A stretch of DNA of 64,000 nt from Polytrichum commune. Its lineage: Eukaryota; Streptophyta; Polytrichopsida; Polytrichales; Polytrichaceae. Under the pieces are notes generated by a model. That model had not been told where the DNA came from. It made no database searches and worked only from the letters and a program-made list of their open reading frames with translations. A program made the position numbers and the translations under genes. Positions 1 through 11,274 of the stretch are shown in pieces (within the stretch, counting starts at the first letter, position 1; each line of letters begins with the position of its first letter). Location of the stretch: the NCBI GenBank assembly GCA_950295325.1, contig OX485805.1, positions 34,147,501-34,211,500 on the forward strand. Reading direction: 5' to 3'.

Positions 1-2816
1 TTAGGGAAAATTAGTTCATTTAGCATTTAGCCTAGAAGAAGGAAGGTCAAAATGAAACTAAGTAGTGCTAGAAGATAGCAAAGTAGAAAAAATGTGCTAG
101 CTAGTAAAAACAACTAGCTAAGCAAATATTAGTAGATGCTAGTTATTAAGCAAATGTTAGTAGATGCTAGCTAAGCAAGTGTTAGTTTATTAGTTAGTGT
201 GAGGCACACAAGACTATTGGAGGTGTTTTACGTAAGAAGATAAAATCGGCGTGAAGAATTTTGAAGACAAAAAAGAAAGAGAGCAAGGGGGATACTTGCC
301 CACTTGCCCCCTTGCCAACTCGATGGCGGAAAAATTAGAAAGATTTCTAAAGGTTTTTTGTCGAAGCCACCTCGGCGAGAGGGTGGCAACCTCAACCGGG
401 AAAACCCCCGAGCCAAAATTTCGGGAAAGGGTTTGAAAAATGGATCCGGTGGAGGAGGGGTCCAACCCTTTTGTGAGAGGGTTTAAAAACCCCTCCTTCC
501 ACCTTGTAGCTCTCTCTCTTTCTCTAGTTTTTGGGCGAAGCCCTGCTTCAATGTAGTTAGGAAAAAATCCCTTAGCATGTATTCTCAATGGTCTAAAAGA
601 AAGGCTTGAGAACCTCCTCTACTCTCTCTCTCCTAGTTAGGTTGTGTGTTTATTAACACACCAACAAAATTATTCCTTCTTTTGTAGAGGTAGGTTGGAT
701 GGTAGAGTTTTGAGTAGAGGCATTATAGACCTCATCTGCCAATGCCCTGAAGGCTTAGTTCAAAAGCTAGAACAAGATACTTATCATTTTTCTCTTAGAG
801 AGATTTCATATAGCCATCCATAGCCGTTTCCCATTTGTGATTTGGTTGAGATGACAATTAGTTATGGATTTTCAAAGATGGAGTAGAAAAACTGGGTGGT
901 CTTGTGGGTAGCGGCTGCTGGATCAGACCTGCGAGCCCAATAGGAATTTTAATTCCAAGAAATTATATTTTTCCCAAGTAGAACTTTTGTGTAGCTTTCC
1001 AAAATGGCTTAGAACATTTGATTTGAGCATGATTTGAATTAGATATGAATTGTGCAAGATGGGACACATAGTTTGAGAACTTTTGGTTGACTGCTGCATT
1101 ACAGAGGACCTGCTGGGTTCACTTCGGCTTACCTTTCTAATCACATATTTTTATCAAATACATTTTTTTAATATCTCTCCAGGGTCATATAGAACGTTTG
1201 GTTTGACTAAGATTTGAATTAGATATGAATTGTTGAAGGCGAGATACATAGTTTAAGCCTTCTTGATTGACTGCTGTGTTACAAGGAGTCCGCTGAATTT
1301 CTATTAGCTTAACCTGCTGATGTCATAATTTTTCTAGTTAGAACTTGTTCATAGCTTTCCAATGGTATAAGGAAAGCCTCGATCCAAGTAGTAAGGAATG
1401 TGCTATGAATTTTTGAAGTTAGAAGGTAGATAGGTGGGTTGGAAGGGTCGGTTGAATCGACCTCACACTTCCAACCCTCATAACTTTTGCATTTCTTATC
1501 CGATTAGAGTGATTTTTAGATCATTGGAAAGATAATTTGGTGCACTAAGTATAAATATTATGCTTAGGATTAAATTACAGGGCAGAATAACACTTTATAT
1601 TTTAATTGTTAACTAAGGTACGCTTACTACCAAACTAGTTACAAAGAAGGAGGCAAGGTCGACGCTCGGAAAGTGGAGCAAGGAAGGAGGTAGTGGCTCG
1701 GCCTACATCAAGCCCAAATCAACCGAGGAAAATTGAGGTAAATTAACTAACCTTAAGCCTTCCATTTAGGATTGGAGGGAGCACGGCTAAGGTACGCATC
1801 TCTAAACCCACTCACCTATCTCGTAAGGTCAAGTGGCTTGACCACTTGACCGCCAAGGGAGTACCCAATTCCATTGTTTTCGGGGCCCTTGGTATGTTTT
1901 GTGGTAGTAGCTTCATTTATTAGCAAGTTTCGTGTGTGGTAAGTCGGATTAATCACCGACACGACCACTCTGAATGTTGTTGGTGGAAAGGTGGGGTTAA
2001 TGACCCGCGAATCCACTATTATGTTGTTGGCCCCATAGATTGGGAGTAATGGCCCCAATTTATGAAGATTGCGCAACAGGTTGAACCTACAGGTCGCCCG
2101 TCACCCTGGTCCCATTGAGTTGCATTTCGTGGTCTATCCAGTGTAAACACATTTAACAATCAAAACATACAAAATAAATCGTAAACCCTTGTTGGCAAGA
2201 GACCCGAGGTAAGGGGTGATGCCTAATATGTTAATGTAGTAAGTTAGGACGTGCAAACAAAAGTAAGTAATTAAGAAGGAATTTGTGTGAAGGGTGGGAC
2301 TTAGGCCAACTTCCCCCGCTTAGAAAACTAAATAGAACTAAATAAAGAAATAAGAAGAATTAAATGGTCCATCAAATTGTCGTTATTCCGTTCGTTGAAT
2401 TAGGGTGGTATGAGTCACACCCGGTTGGGTGTATCAGAACCATCCCAATTCACAAATTAGGATTGCCTTGGTTTCAAGGCTGGTGCGTCTGCGCGTAGAA
2501 TAGGTTGTAGGTCAAGGTTAGAACTAGATATGAAATTGATTAGTGGAGTTTAAAGCCACACTAGTAAAAAGCTAAGGCCTAACCTCCGGAGGTACTACGA
2601 CGCATATTTAATCTCCCTTAAAAATCTAACTACTCACGTTATACACCTATCATCCGGGTTCGGCTTGGGCGCCTGCAAATGCAGGCCACCTTCACCGAAG
2701 GACTTGTGTGATACTTTTAGGCTCCCTCGAAAGGGGGTGGCCCAAAAGTACCACAGACGCCTACACCTTCTGGGAGCCGTCAAACAACTCCATCCAAGCG
2801 GGCAAGAGAGTGTTCT
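1..2816. other. Non-coding stretch, no gene recognised
   Basis: I see no convincing coding region here. Short open frames on both strands have no recognisable domain and lack coding character. The sequence is AT-rich with patches of simple repeat. The last 150 bp before 2817 become GC-richer and read openly into the following gene, so an upstream exon or the 5' end of that gene may lie here. A possible acceptor (cttttag) ends near 2729. Confidence 0.5.
119..190. repeat. Short degenerate tandem repeat
   Basis: About three imperfect copies of a 25-28 bp unit lie head to tail, each starting aagcaa and containing ttagtagatgctag. It looks like ordinary slippage in AT-rich intergenic DNA. Confidence 0.6.
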
Positions 2817-3458
2817 GTGATGACTGACGAGCCAGTATCACCGGAGTTGTGCATGCCGAAGCCCGGCGAAGAGGTGGATGCAGGGGAGCTGCAGAAAATC
2901 GTGAACAATTTCAGGACGAAATGCTCCCACTGTTTTTTCATGGGCAGGGATTTCAAGTTCGACGTGAACATCAGCCAGTGCCATCTAGCGCCACCGGAGA
3001 AGTGTGTCCGGGCAAAGGACGACGCCTACGTTGACTGGATAATCGTGCCGACCGTTTGCGAGAAGTTTAAAGACGACAGGCAAACGATTGTAGTGATGCC
3101 ACAGGGTCTCAAGAAAATGCCTACACCTGAAATGTGGCCAACAATTCAGAAGGGCGATTTTTGGCTCATAGACGGCCAGCACAGCGTGGAGGCATCCAAG
3201 AAAATCCAACTCATGAATGAGTGGGATGATCCGAACAATCAGAAGGAGAAGCTGAAGGTTTGGAAGGCACTGGTGGTGTGGTCTGACGACGAGACCAAGC
3301 TCAGCGACATCTCCCGGTACTTCAATATGGGAAACAAGAAGAGGGCCTACCAAACGTCCTGGATAAGGAATATCATGGCCTCGCGGGAGGTGGGGGAGTT
3401 CTATGGTAGGCCTCCCAAGGAGAGGGAGAATGCGAAGGACAAGAATCCCAAGTGGGAG

Positions 3459-3719
3459 GTGAGTTTTGTTTGGATTGACCGACCCAAACACCTAGTGCAA
3501 CCTTGTTTATATAGTTTGGGTCGCTCGACCCAAATAATTGTTGTAGTCTTGTATTTTTTAGTTTGGGTCGATCGACCCAAACAATTGTTGCAGTCTTGTG
3601 TTTTTTTAGTTGGGTCGATCGACCCAAACTCTTGTTGCAGATGTTGGTCATGATATGGTTTGAAAATCACATGTACATATCTAACACGCATTCAAATGTT
3701 ATGTTTTGTTCACGTCCAG
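3459..3719 (+). other. Intron of ParB-like gene, carrying four palindromes
   Basis: The intron runs from gtgagt at 3459 to ccag at 3719 and joins two open exons in the same frame (642 nt of exon 1 is a whole number of codons). Most of it consists of four copies of the GTTTGGGTCG/CGACCCAAAC palindrome separated by T-rich DNA. Confidence 0.7.
3468..3629. repeat. Cluster of four copies of a 22-bp palindrome
   Basis: Copies lie at 3468-3489 (left arm diverged), 3514-3535, 3561-3582 and 3609-3629 (one T short). Each has arms GTTTGGGTCG and CGACCCAAAC around a variable 2-nt centre. The last two are perfect over the core GGGTCGATCGACCC. The spacing of about 46-48 bp is regular. In open frames the same sequence reads FGSxDPN. 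All eight copies I found in the window lie in or just after this gene. Confidence 0.85.
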
Positions 3720-5751
3720 GATTTCAAATACCAAATGATCAACAAATTCTCCTCCATTGATAATTCGAGCCACAAGCAGAAGAAATACAACGACCTCAGG
3801 GGGGAGATTTACTTGATTACAGCATCGGACTAAGTTTGGAGGAAGTGGAAAACCGTGTTTGAAAAGCACGAGACGGGAGATTTGATCGACCCCGACACTG
3901 GCATTTTCTTCAGCCAAACCTCGCGCTTCAAGCAGATGAAGCCTCTCGTGAGAGAGTTCTTTAGAACTCTTCAAGGGCTGTCAGAGACGGAGGTGGAGAA
4001 GGCGGCATCGCACATCCTGCACGTGGCACCCACGGCGAAGAGGTGCTGGGTGCACCCGAAGATTGTCTTCCAAAAAACCCAAATCCTTCGTTCCTTCATG
4101 CTACACCATGAAGGAATGGACGGACAACATGAAGACGACTATCGTTCAAGAGTGTGAGGCCAAACATGTTGACTGGTGGATCTCCTCCTATGTCCTTATC
4201 GATTTCTATTGAATTATCTTCCCTAGGTGGATCAGTTTCTAATGGTGTCTCGACACCCCACCTAGAGAAAATATCGTCGTCCTCCAACTGAGCTTCTTCT
4301 TCTAATATTCCTAACAATGGACTAACACTAGGTTCCACATTCAAGCAACTCTCTAATCTAACTTCGTCTTCTTCCACCACCCTAGTAGTTCTAGATGATC
4401 TCTTCCTACGAGTAAGTCTATCTACTCCTAATTCCAACTTCGGTTTTTGGGATCGAGTCTTACCTTGCATTCCCCAACGAATCGATCAACCCTCACTTGA
4501 CCAAACATACCCCTCACTACCTTCAGTCATTAATATTTTCACTTTTCTTGATGTGATTTAAAAATTGAGGAGGTGAAGAAAAGAACCTGCAAGCCCACTT
4601 AAATGAAAAATCCCAAACAGGGGATAGGCATGTTCATGTCAATTTTTGGTTGGGTTAGAGCATCACCTCTAAAACCTTTCCTCCAACTAACACTCACCAC
4701 AATACCAATTGTGAGGGGTTGACCGTCGCCGTGCACTATGCTGAGGACCGAGGCTTCACCCTCTCGTCCCCGCACAATGACACAACTAGGGAATTACCCT
4801 CTCCAATGGATAACGACAGAAACAGTTACAAAAATCCTTCCTTAATTAATTTAATGAATTCACTTGGAAGAATGTCATACCTTAAGCAATTCGTCCTCCC
4901 CTGCACGTTAGCACTCACCCTCGATCGTGACAACAATAACTCCACGACTTCCAAACAACATTTCTAGTCTACATATTAAATTCACAAGCACCCTAACTTG
5001 GAGACTCACCAAAGGTTAGTATCGAAGTTGATTCTCCCTAAATTTAATTATCCCTCTCAATTTTTAGTGATCTAAGTGCGGATCCTATTAATGTGAGATT
5101 CTTATGCCATCCCCAAGAGAGTTTAGTACGTACCTTGGCCGCGCTCCTTCCTCAAAACAAAATTGCATAAATCACGATGCAATTCATTCCAAGGAAAGAA
5201 TCAAAATGAAACTAATCTACTTAAACCCAAAACTCAAAACCCAAGGTGAACATTTACCCTTCACCCGTGCTCCTTCCTCTCTCACAAGATCGTGTCTCCA
5301 AATCTTCCCTCATCGCCTCCAAGTCTTGTCTCCTAATCCCGCTTCACTCCCGGCGGACGCACCATTTATGTGAGGCCAAACCACCCACCCTTAAGCGTCT
5401 TAGTCCGGGTGAGGGAATGGGCATCACATTCGTATTCCCATGACTCCATCTTACCAACTTCGTGAGAATCCATTACATTTCCCATCAAATCTTGCACACC
5501 AATGTATTTCATAATAAGGATACAAGCATTGAAAAATGCTCTTCTCCTTCTCCCTAAGTTACTTACACACCAACACTTAAATCCCTAATTACATAGCATA
5601 CCATCTAAGTGCCATTAGTGTCCTTAGGCCTTCCCCATGATCGGCCGGTTCGCCAATGGTCCATACCCGGCTCCTAACTCGGCCCGTTCTCCTAACTCCA
5701 ACTAGCTAAGCCCACATATTCTCTAGCTCTAAGAGCTCACATTCCTAGAGA

Positions 5752-5876
5752 GGAAGGAGAGAGAGAGAGAGAAATAGTCCTAGTCGCAAAAGTGAGAGAG
5801 AGAGAGAGATAGTCCTAGTCGCAAGAGTGAGAGAGAGAGAGATAGTCCTAGTCGCAAGAGAGAGAGAGAGAATTGC
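5752..5876. repeat. GA-rich tandem repeat, about 35-bp unit, three copies
   Basis: (GA)n runs alternate with atagtcctagtcgcaa three times, giving a minisatellite of roughly 35-bp period inside the 4170-6713 insertion. Confidence 0.8.
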
Positions 5877-6374
5877 CTCCGCCTTTCCCTTCGGGGGACT
5901 ACCCCCTTCCATCACCAAGCCTTACCGGCCGTAGATCTAACCATACCCACATCTAACGGTTGGAATTGCCGGCCATCATACTCAAGCCGTCATCCCTAGC
6001 CGTCATCTCTAGATCCAACGGTCTTGGTCTTCCATCCACTTGATCAAACGGTCTTCATCCGTCCGGCTTCATCCACCGTTCGTTGCCATCCTTCATTCGT
6101 CTTCATCCTCCGTTCGTTGCCATCCTTGTGTCCTTCGCAAGTATCTTGACTTCTTCGTACGAATTACTTAACTTAAATCTAATTTGAACCATTGACTTCC
6201 TTTCCAATTAACCCGCGAACCTAATAAACCGTGAGCGGTTAGGTGAATATAAGTAAAATGCCCCTAAAATATAAAAAATAATTGAGAAGGTTCTACTTAC
6301 ACATATGTAGTAACTTCTTCTCCGTATCCGCCTATAGACTATTCCTGCTTTTACCACTAGCTCATTGTAGGATA

Positions 6375-6470
6375 ACACCAGTCAATGAAGCCAACCGGAT
6401 TCGAACCCGGGTTGGTCCAGACCTTAATACAGTCTCTTACAGACGACTCGCATCCACAGGCGGATGTGCC
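6375..6470 (-). other. tRNA-like remnant (B-box)
   Basis: On the minus strand the segment contains GGGTTCGAATCC, a textbook tRNA T-loop/B-box. About 25-30 nt upstream is ctgtaag, which could be a tRNA-Tyr-like (GTA) anticodon loop. The T-stem pairs only with an off-by-one loop and I could not close an acceptor stem, so I do not call a functional tRNA. A tRNA-derived (SINE-like) fragment is possible. Confidence 0.3.
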
Positions 6471-6714
6471 AAAATCTAGTGACTATCTATATAGGTTAAT
6501 AAAACCCCGTTTACTAAGCTTAAGCCTTTAGCCTAGGAACCCCATTAACCAATCTCTAAATAACTCTAACCATTCCTACTAGCACTCAAGTACTAACACC
6601 CTAGCTTCAACTAAATTCAACTAATAACTAAGAATACAACTTGTTTTTATGTTTTTGAATATTTGAACACAAATGGAAGTCCAAGTTTTGTTAACCCCTT
6701 GTGATTAAGAACAC

Positions 6715-7639
6715 ATGTGGGCACCATATTGGGCTCACAAGGAGCTGCATAAATTGGTATCAGAGAGGAATATTGTCGTGGACGGCGAGGTTCATGAGGC
6801 TAACTGGAGATCATTTAAAGCTGAATATAAGTTCACCAGTGCCTCCATGGCGGCTCTAATAAGGGAAGCGGGGGACGACTTCTTGCGGGCCAAGATGGTG
6901 AAGGGTGGGAAGAACCGGGCGCTTCCGGATCACACAGCGCGTGCGTTCTCGAACTTCATCATGGAGAAGAAGATTGTCCAGTTTGAAGGGGAAGCGTACT
7001 TCAACCTTGTCACCGTCGACCCTTTGAAAATTCAGGGTTGGCCAGGTCAAGACGCCAGAATGGCGATAAGGACGAAAGCAGGGGACTGCTTTTGCTTTTG
7101 GGATGATTGATTTCAGGAATATTCCTGGTAGCTCATTTGAGGGCACGATGAGCACCCTCTTCTACGACCCCTTCTTGTCTAAGTTTGTCGATTATGCAAG
7201 CCCTAAGTTCAGGGAGGTAGATATCTGGCTTTGGATAGTCGAGGATAGGAGGGCGGAGCAGGTGTACGAGCTTGTCCGGAAACTGCAGCCGGAGTATGCA
7301 GTCTCCAAGTCTCACTACATCGCCGCACCGGCGGAGGGGGCTTACACGACGTTGAGGGACAAGAAGACCAAGTTCGTCAACGTCGTGTGTTTGTACTTCG
7401 TGTACAAAGCGGAGTTGCTGAAGGTGCCGAACCACCCTATATCCCGGATGGACAAACTCTTCCGAGTTCCAGAAGGGTTGGGTGCCAACAAGTGCCTCTA
7501 CGACGAGGCTAAATACGCGAACTATCCCGCATATGAGCTGCGTATGGAATTTTACGTGAGAATGATGAGGACGCTGACGAGGAGAGGGGACTGCATCTTC
7601 AACGTCTTCGGAGGCTCGAAACCTATCTATGCTGCCATG
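6715..7639 (+). pseudogene. DNA methyltransferase-like exon, one frameshift
   Basis: Two overlapping open frames form one coding stretch. The first (from 6715, MWAPYWAHKELHKLVSERN...) ends DCFCFWDD-stop at about 7110. The second (from 7103, MIDFRNIPGSSFEG...) continues to 7639. A 1-nt difference in TTTTGGGATG explains the break. Near its end the second frame reads RRGDCIFNVFGGSKPIYAAM, which resembles motif I (FxGSGTTxxAA) that closes beta-class N4/N6 DNA methyltransferases. YDPFL near its start could stand for motif IV (DPPY). Both motifs are degenerate, so catalysis is doubtful. The exon ends at a canonical donor (ATG|gtaagt, 7639/7640). With the ParB-like part upstream this recalls prokaryotic/phage ParB-methylase fusions, which is an inference. 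Confidence 0.45.
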
Positions 7640-7759
7640 GTAAGTGATTTTCTATAGCTCGTGCGCAGTTTGGGTCGATCGACCCAAACTAGATATTGTT
7701 TTTGGTCTTGTTTATGTCCCTCGCCTAATTCTAATGTCTATATAACTTGGATTGTGTAG
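7640..7759 (+). other. Intron with one palindrome
   Basis: The intron runs from gtaagtg to gtgtag and joins two phase-0 exons (537 nt before, open frame after). A perfect palindrome copy lies at 7668-7689. Confidence 0.75.
7668..7689. repeat. 22-bp palindrome, intronic copy
   Basis: Perfect inverted repeat with arms GTTTGGGTCG and CGACCCAAAC and centre AT. Same family as the cluster at 3468-3629. Confidence 0.9.
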
Positions 7760-7979
7760 ATGTCGGGGCTGAGTATATACTCCTACATAGAGGATGGCGA
7801 TCTGCCATTTTACAGGACGCAGAGATCGCTGGCAAAGAAGATGGACATCCTCGATTGGATCCCGGGTAGCTACGTCGACGAGGTTGTTCAGGGGGGCGAA
7901 AACCCTCTTGATAGGGCGAGGCGGATCAACCCGGAAGAAATGGCCATGAGGGCCACAACCCAAGTACCCGAACCTCTGG
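7760..7979 (+). CDS. Last exon of ParB/methyltransferase-like gene, segment 1 of 5
   Basis: This follows the acceptor at 7759 in phase 0 and reads MSGLSIYSYIEDGDLPFY... to ...TQVPEPL, where a solo LTR begins. The five segments (7760-7979, 8922-9484, 16733-17292, 18470-18608, 19610-19624) sum to 1,497 nt, or 498 codons plus TGA, with no internal stop. Each junction keeps the frame when one copy of the 5-bp target duplication is used. This is the strongest evidence that they are one exon. The product is a tail domain of unknown function with no known motif. Confidence 0.75.
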
Positions 7980-8916
7980 TGTTGCGCACCTCTCCATGAG
8001 GAGTGCCCGCAACACCATGGGCACAAGGGGGACCCCGGAGTGACACCCGGGACTTGTGGCGCCATTGGTGAGAGGGCCCAAGTACTCTTAGTGTGGGTGA
8101 GGGCCCTGGGCGTTGAGAACGCCTCTCACCCACGAGGACTAAGAGTCATGAGGGTAAGGCCATAAGTTACGAGTAGCTTATGGCGGTGGAATTCTAGAAT
8201 GCTAAAGAACACCTCAATCGGAGGTGCTAGCTAGGAGATATGGCCATTTGAGTGGGGCGCTGTCCCGGGACAGCACCCTGGGACAGCAGTGACCTGGGAG
8301 TGGTGCCCGGGACTGCCAAGGTTTGAGGAGCCATAACTTCCTCAATACTTGCCCGAATGGGGCAGGTGAGGAGTCCATCGGCATCTACGCAAAGAGTAGA
8401 TGACAATAGAGTGGTCGCTTGAGAGCATCAGACATCATATGTAGAAGTTGTGGTGGTCTGAAGCTGCTGGGAGGTTCTAGCGCCAGCGGCTAAGGGAAAA
8501 TGTCCACTTGGCCCCAACCCTTGTAGAGAGACAAAAGGATACTTGATGGTGGGGTAGGGGCCCCGCCCAAAGTCCTAGAGGCTTATATGGGTGAGGCGGC
8601 TTAGCCGACCGACCCCCCCGGAGCATACTTGGCAATGTGCTCCGGGTAGTTGTAGTGTTGTTTTGGCAACACGATGATCAACTTAAGAGTGGACTTCCAT
8701 GGATGGAAGTCCACCTTAGCCATTGGCTACCTACGAAGGGGAGAGTCCCGAATGCATGTGTAGGAGGGTTTGGTGACCTAGCCATGAGCTTGAAGGTCCG
8801 CGGTTTTGGGAGCTAACCATGCATGTGCGTGGGATGTGCAGGTTAGCGCTCGTGGCACTTGCTAGGTTGGAAAGGCGGTCAAGCTAGGTGAAGGAAAACT
8901 AGCAAGGGTTGCGACA
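7980..8916 (+). mobile_element. Solo LTR, copy 1
   Basis: A 937-bp solo LTR that starts TGTTGCGCACC and ends GGGTTGCGACA. It is flanked by the perfect 5-bp duplication TCTGG (7975-7979 and 8917-8921) and is homologous along its length to the LTRs of the complete element at 9485. It lies in the host exon in the same orientation as that gene. Its divergence from the 9485 LTRs is visible, so it is an older insertion. Confidence 0.92.
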
Positions 8917-8921
8917 TCTGG

Positions 8922-9484
8922 TCGGGTTGCATCCGGGCAATCCATCCCGCACAGAAGGTGGCGAGGTCGAGGAGGAGGAGGAAGAAGAGGAACACGAGGA
9001 GGCGGAGAAGGAAGGCGACGTGGAGGAAGGGGCAATGGGCTTCACGCAAGAATCTGAAGCCCCTCAACGAAAGAAGGCAATGCGGGCGGCAACCCCGCAG
9101 AGTGAGCTCGTGCCCGTCCTAACGGTGGACGATGCACGGGACATGTACTCCAGGGACGCGACCGCCACGTTCAGGGAGAGGAGGAAGATGAAGGGGAAGA
9201 AGCTGTATGGCGACTACTCCGTGGAGGAGGCCATTGCCATAAGCAGCGAGGACGACGATGCCATTGAGCTCGCCAAACGGCTAAGATCAGATCCCCCGTC
9301 CCTGACAGCGTTCGCTGGCATGGTTAGGGTGAAGCCCGAGGTCCTGACTGTGGAGGAGGCGAACGAGAAGATGAGGAGGGACGAGGAGCAGCGAGTCCGC
9401 CTGCAGAAGGCTGCCGCGGAAGAACCCTCAATGCGGAACGAGGTCGCAGAGCTGAGGGCTCTCCTGTTGGAGCACGAGCGTCAA
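8922..9484 (+). CDS. Last exon, segment 2 of 5: acidic/coiled tail
   Basis: Begins VGLHPGNPSRTEGG and passes into a strongly acidic run (about 14 Glu within EVEEEEEEEEHEEAEKE). A basic stretch (RERRKMKGKK), EDDDAIELAKRLR and a predicted coiled coil rich in E/R/K/A (NEKMRRDEEQRVRLQKAAAE) follow, ending ALLLEHERQ at the retrotransposon insertion. Composition suggests a nuclear or chromatin protein, but no family is recognised. Confidence 0.75.
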
Positions 9485-10456
9485 TGTCGCGCACCTCTCC
9501 ATGAGGAGTGCCCGAAACACCATGGGCACAAGGGGGACCCCGGAGTGACACCCGGGACTTGTGGCGCCGTTGGTGAGAGGGCCCAAGTGATCCTAGTGTG
9601 GGTGAGGGCCCCGGGCGTTGGGAACGCCTCCCACCCACGGAGACTAGGAGGCATGAGGGTAAGGCCATGAGCTATGCGTAGCTCATGGCGTGGTGATTCT
9701 AGAATGCTCAAGATCACCTCAAGCGGAGGTGTGAGCTAGGAGTTATGGCCATTTGAGTGGGGCGCTGTCCCGGGACAGCGCCCTGGTACAGCAGTGCCTG
9801 GGAGTGATTCCCGGGACTGCCAAGGTTCAAACAGGCATAACTTGGTCAATACTTGCCTGAATAGGGCAAGTGAGGAGTCCATCGGCATCTACGTGAAGCG
9901 TAGATGAAGATGGAGTGGTCGCTTGTTAGAATCAGACATCATACAAGGAAGTTATGATGGTCTGAAGCTGCTGGGGGCTTCTAGGCGCAGCGGCTAAGGG
10001 AAAGTGTCCACTTGGCCCCAACTCTTGGTGGAGAGACAAGAGGTTGGTTGACGGTGGGGTAGGGGCCCCGTGTAGAGTCCTAGAGGCTTATATGGGTGAG
10101 GTGGTGTGGCCTCACCCACCCGAGGCCGAACGGCACGGCCTCCATGGGCATTGGCCCAATGTGAGGCCATAGTTGCCTAGTATGGTTCGGGTTGTTGTAG
10201 TGTTGCTCCGGCAACGCGATGATCAACATGGGATTGGACTTCCATGGATGGAAGTCCACATCTAGGAATGGGTTACCGATTAAGGGGTGAGTCCCTAAAG
10301 CAAAGTAGGAGGGTTGGTTCCCTCCTATGAACTATAAGGTCCGGGGTAGGAGGAGCTAACCATTAGCATGGCGGAATGCGAATGGTTAGCGCTCGTAACC
10401 TTTGCTAGAATTGAAAATTGGCAAGATTGCTAAGGGGGTTAGCAAGGGTTGCGACA
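9485..10456 (+). repeat. 5' LTR of the chromovirus
   Basis: 972 bp from TGTCGCGCACC to GGTTGCGACA, the same length and sequence as the 3' LTR. A TATA-like TTATATG lies at 10088-10094 and is the likely promoter. The LTR contains several short perfect hairpins such as ctgtcccgggacag. Confidence 0.95.
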
Positions 10457-10458
10457 CT

Positions 10459-10470
10459 TGGTATCAGAGC
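10459..10470 (+). promoter_or_regulatory. Primer-binding site (initiator tRNA-Met)
   Basis: TGGTATCAGAGC two bases downstream of the 5' LTR is the usual plant retrotransposon PBS, complementary to the 3' end of initiator tRNA-Met. Confidence 0.92.
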
Positions 10471-11274
10471 AGGGTTCCAATATTTGAGCTAGCACTTTGA
10501 GGGAGACATGGCTATCAAACGTGAGGGTTATTATGGTTAGCCCGGGGTTTCCAAAAGGTTGTGAGGCTCAAATTGGAACAAAGATCATGTGTAAAGGGAA
10601 TTTGACCATACCATTGGTTCTAATGACAATGGTGGGCATGATGGTGGATTCGGTAAGGAAATTGGTGGAGTCCTTTGAAAGGGCTCCCGCACACCTCAAA
10701 AAAGCATTTGGGGCCTAAAATACCGAATGCACCCAAAACCTTGGAGGGCATTAATGTTGGATTGAAATTCCAATTCGAAATGCTTGGAAGATATTGATGA
10801 TGTTGGAATGAATTTGGTGGAAATGAGGCGTGCGGGCCTCTTAAGGCGTATATGCGCGAATTTCACACCCAAATGAATTGTGCATCTTAGATGAACGAGT
10901 TTTCTAAGAAGTACATCGTTTTAGGTGGGGTTTCAAAAGTGGGTGGTGAATACCAAGTTCAAATTTCCAAAAGTTTATTGAGGTTGTGGCGGGGATCATC
11001 AAAATTGCAACGAGCATTAAGGCCGATGACCCCAATAAGAAATTTGGTGGTGCCTTACAACAATGGACGTTGAGGGGAGATAGGTACCACGCCAAATAAT
11101 ACTTATGCCGCGGACCGAATGTAAGACGATGGCATTGTGGCCAAGGCTAGTAGCCTCAAGCCGAGGCCAAGTCTTTTGTACTTTGAGGCTCAAATGAATG
11201 GGACAAATGTCTCATGGGTTGATAAAGAGGCTACCATTCCTTCTTAAGCCCAAAACTCGCAAGGGAGTTGGGGC
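10471..11274 (+). pseudogene. Decayed gag region
   Basis: This position should hold gag. Only short frames remain, for example 10497-10718 with no recognisable zinc knuckle. I cannot identify intact gag motifs. Confidence 0.4.

Larger units (their letters stand above)
2817..4164 (+). pseudogene. ParB/Srx-like domain gene, 5' part, with a premature stop
   Basis: Exon 1 (2817-3458) reads openly for 214 codons. It contains WLIDGQHSVEASKKI around residue 120-135, which resembles the DGxHRxxA motif of ParB-N/sulfiredoxin-fold proteins; the fold assignment is my inference. A CxxC pair lies near residue 36. The exon ends at a good donor (GAG|gtgagt). The acceptor ccag at 3716-3719 restores the frame in exon 2, which reads DFKYQMINKFSS onward. 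An in-frame TAA at 3831-3833 (after ...LITASD) interrupts exon 2, and the same frame then continues (VWRKWKTVFEKHE) to about 4157. The frame seems to shift again before the 2.5-kb insertion at 4170. Function in a plant is unknown. Its introns hold palindromic repeats, and the methyltransferase-like exons downstream are probably the same gene. Confidence 0.55.
4170..6713. mobile_element. Probable LTR-type insertion with CATGT target duplication
   Basis: The segment starts TGACTGG, ends AAGAACA, and is flanked by CATGT at 4165-4169 and 6714-6718. It separates the ParB-like exon from the methyltransferase-like exon, so an insertion is expected here. On the minus strand, an ATTGGTATTG stretch near 4700 resembles a primer-binding site. 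It is followed by a basic/acidic open frame (4470 down to about 4170) that could be the start of gag. The part right of 4712 would then be an LTR. The reading frame does not join cleanly across the insertion, so the boundaries are less certain than for the other LTR insertions here. Nothing else coding is visible. Confidence 0.45.

Noticed and set aside
214-588. Open frames on both strands around a GC-richer patch
   Set aside because: Three overlapping frames of similar length, no domain and low-complexity composition. Treated as chance.
2560-2575. CACTAGTAAAAAGC as a CACTA terminus
   Set aside because: No subterminal repeats and no partner end or duplication found nearby.
3468-3629. Regular palindromes with even spacing, reminiscent of a CRISPR array
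   Set aside because: Only four copies, spacers are similar T-rich intron DNA rather than unique sequences, and the genome is eukaryotic. The palindromes also occur singly in exons.
6375-6470. Functional tRNA gene on the minus strand
   Set aside because: The B-box is excellent, but no acceptor stem or proper T-stem and D-arm could be formed. Kept only as a tRNA-like remnant.
9324-9717. Frames (MALPSCLLVSVGGRRSQRPG and the like) repeated near 8.0, 9.6, 15.8, 18.3 and 19.4 kb
   Set aside because: These are translations of the same LTR in each copy. The LTR is non-coding.
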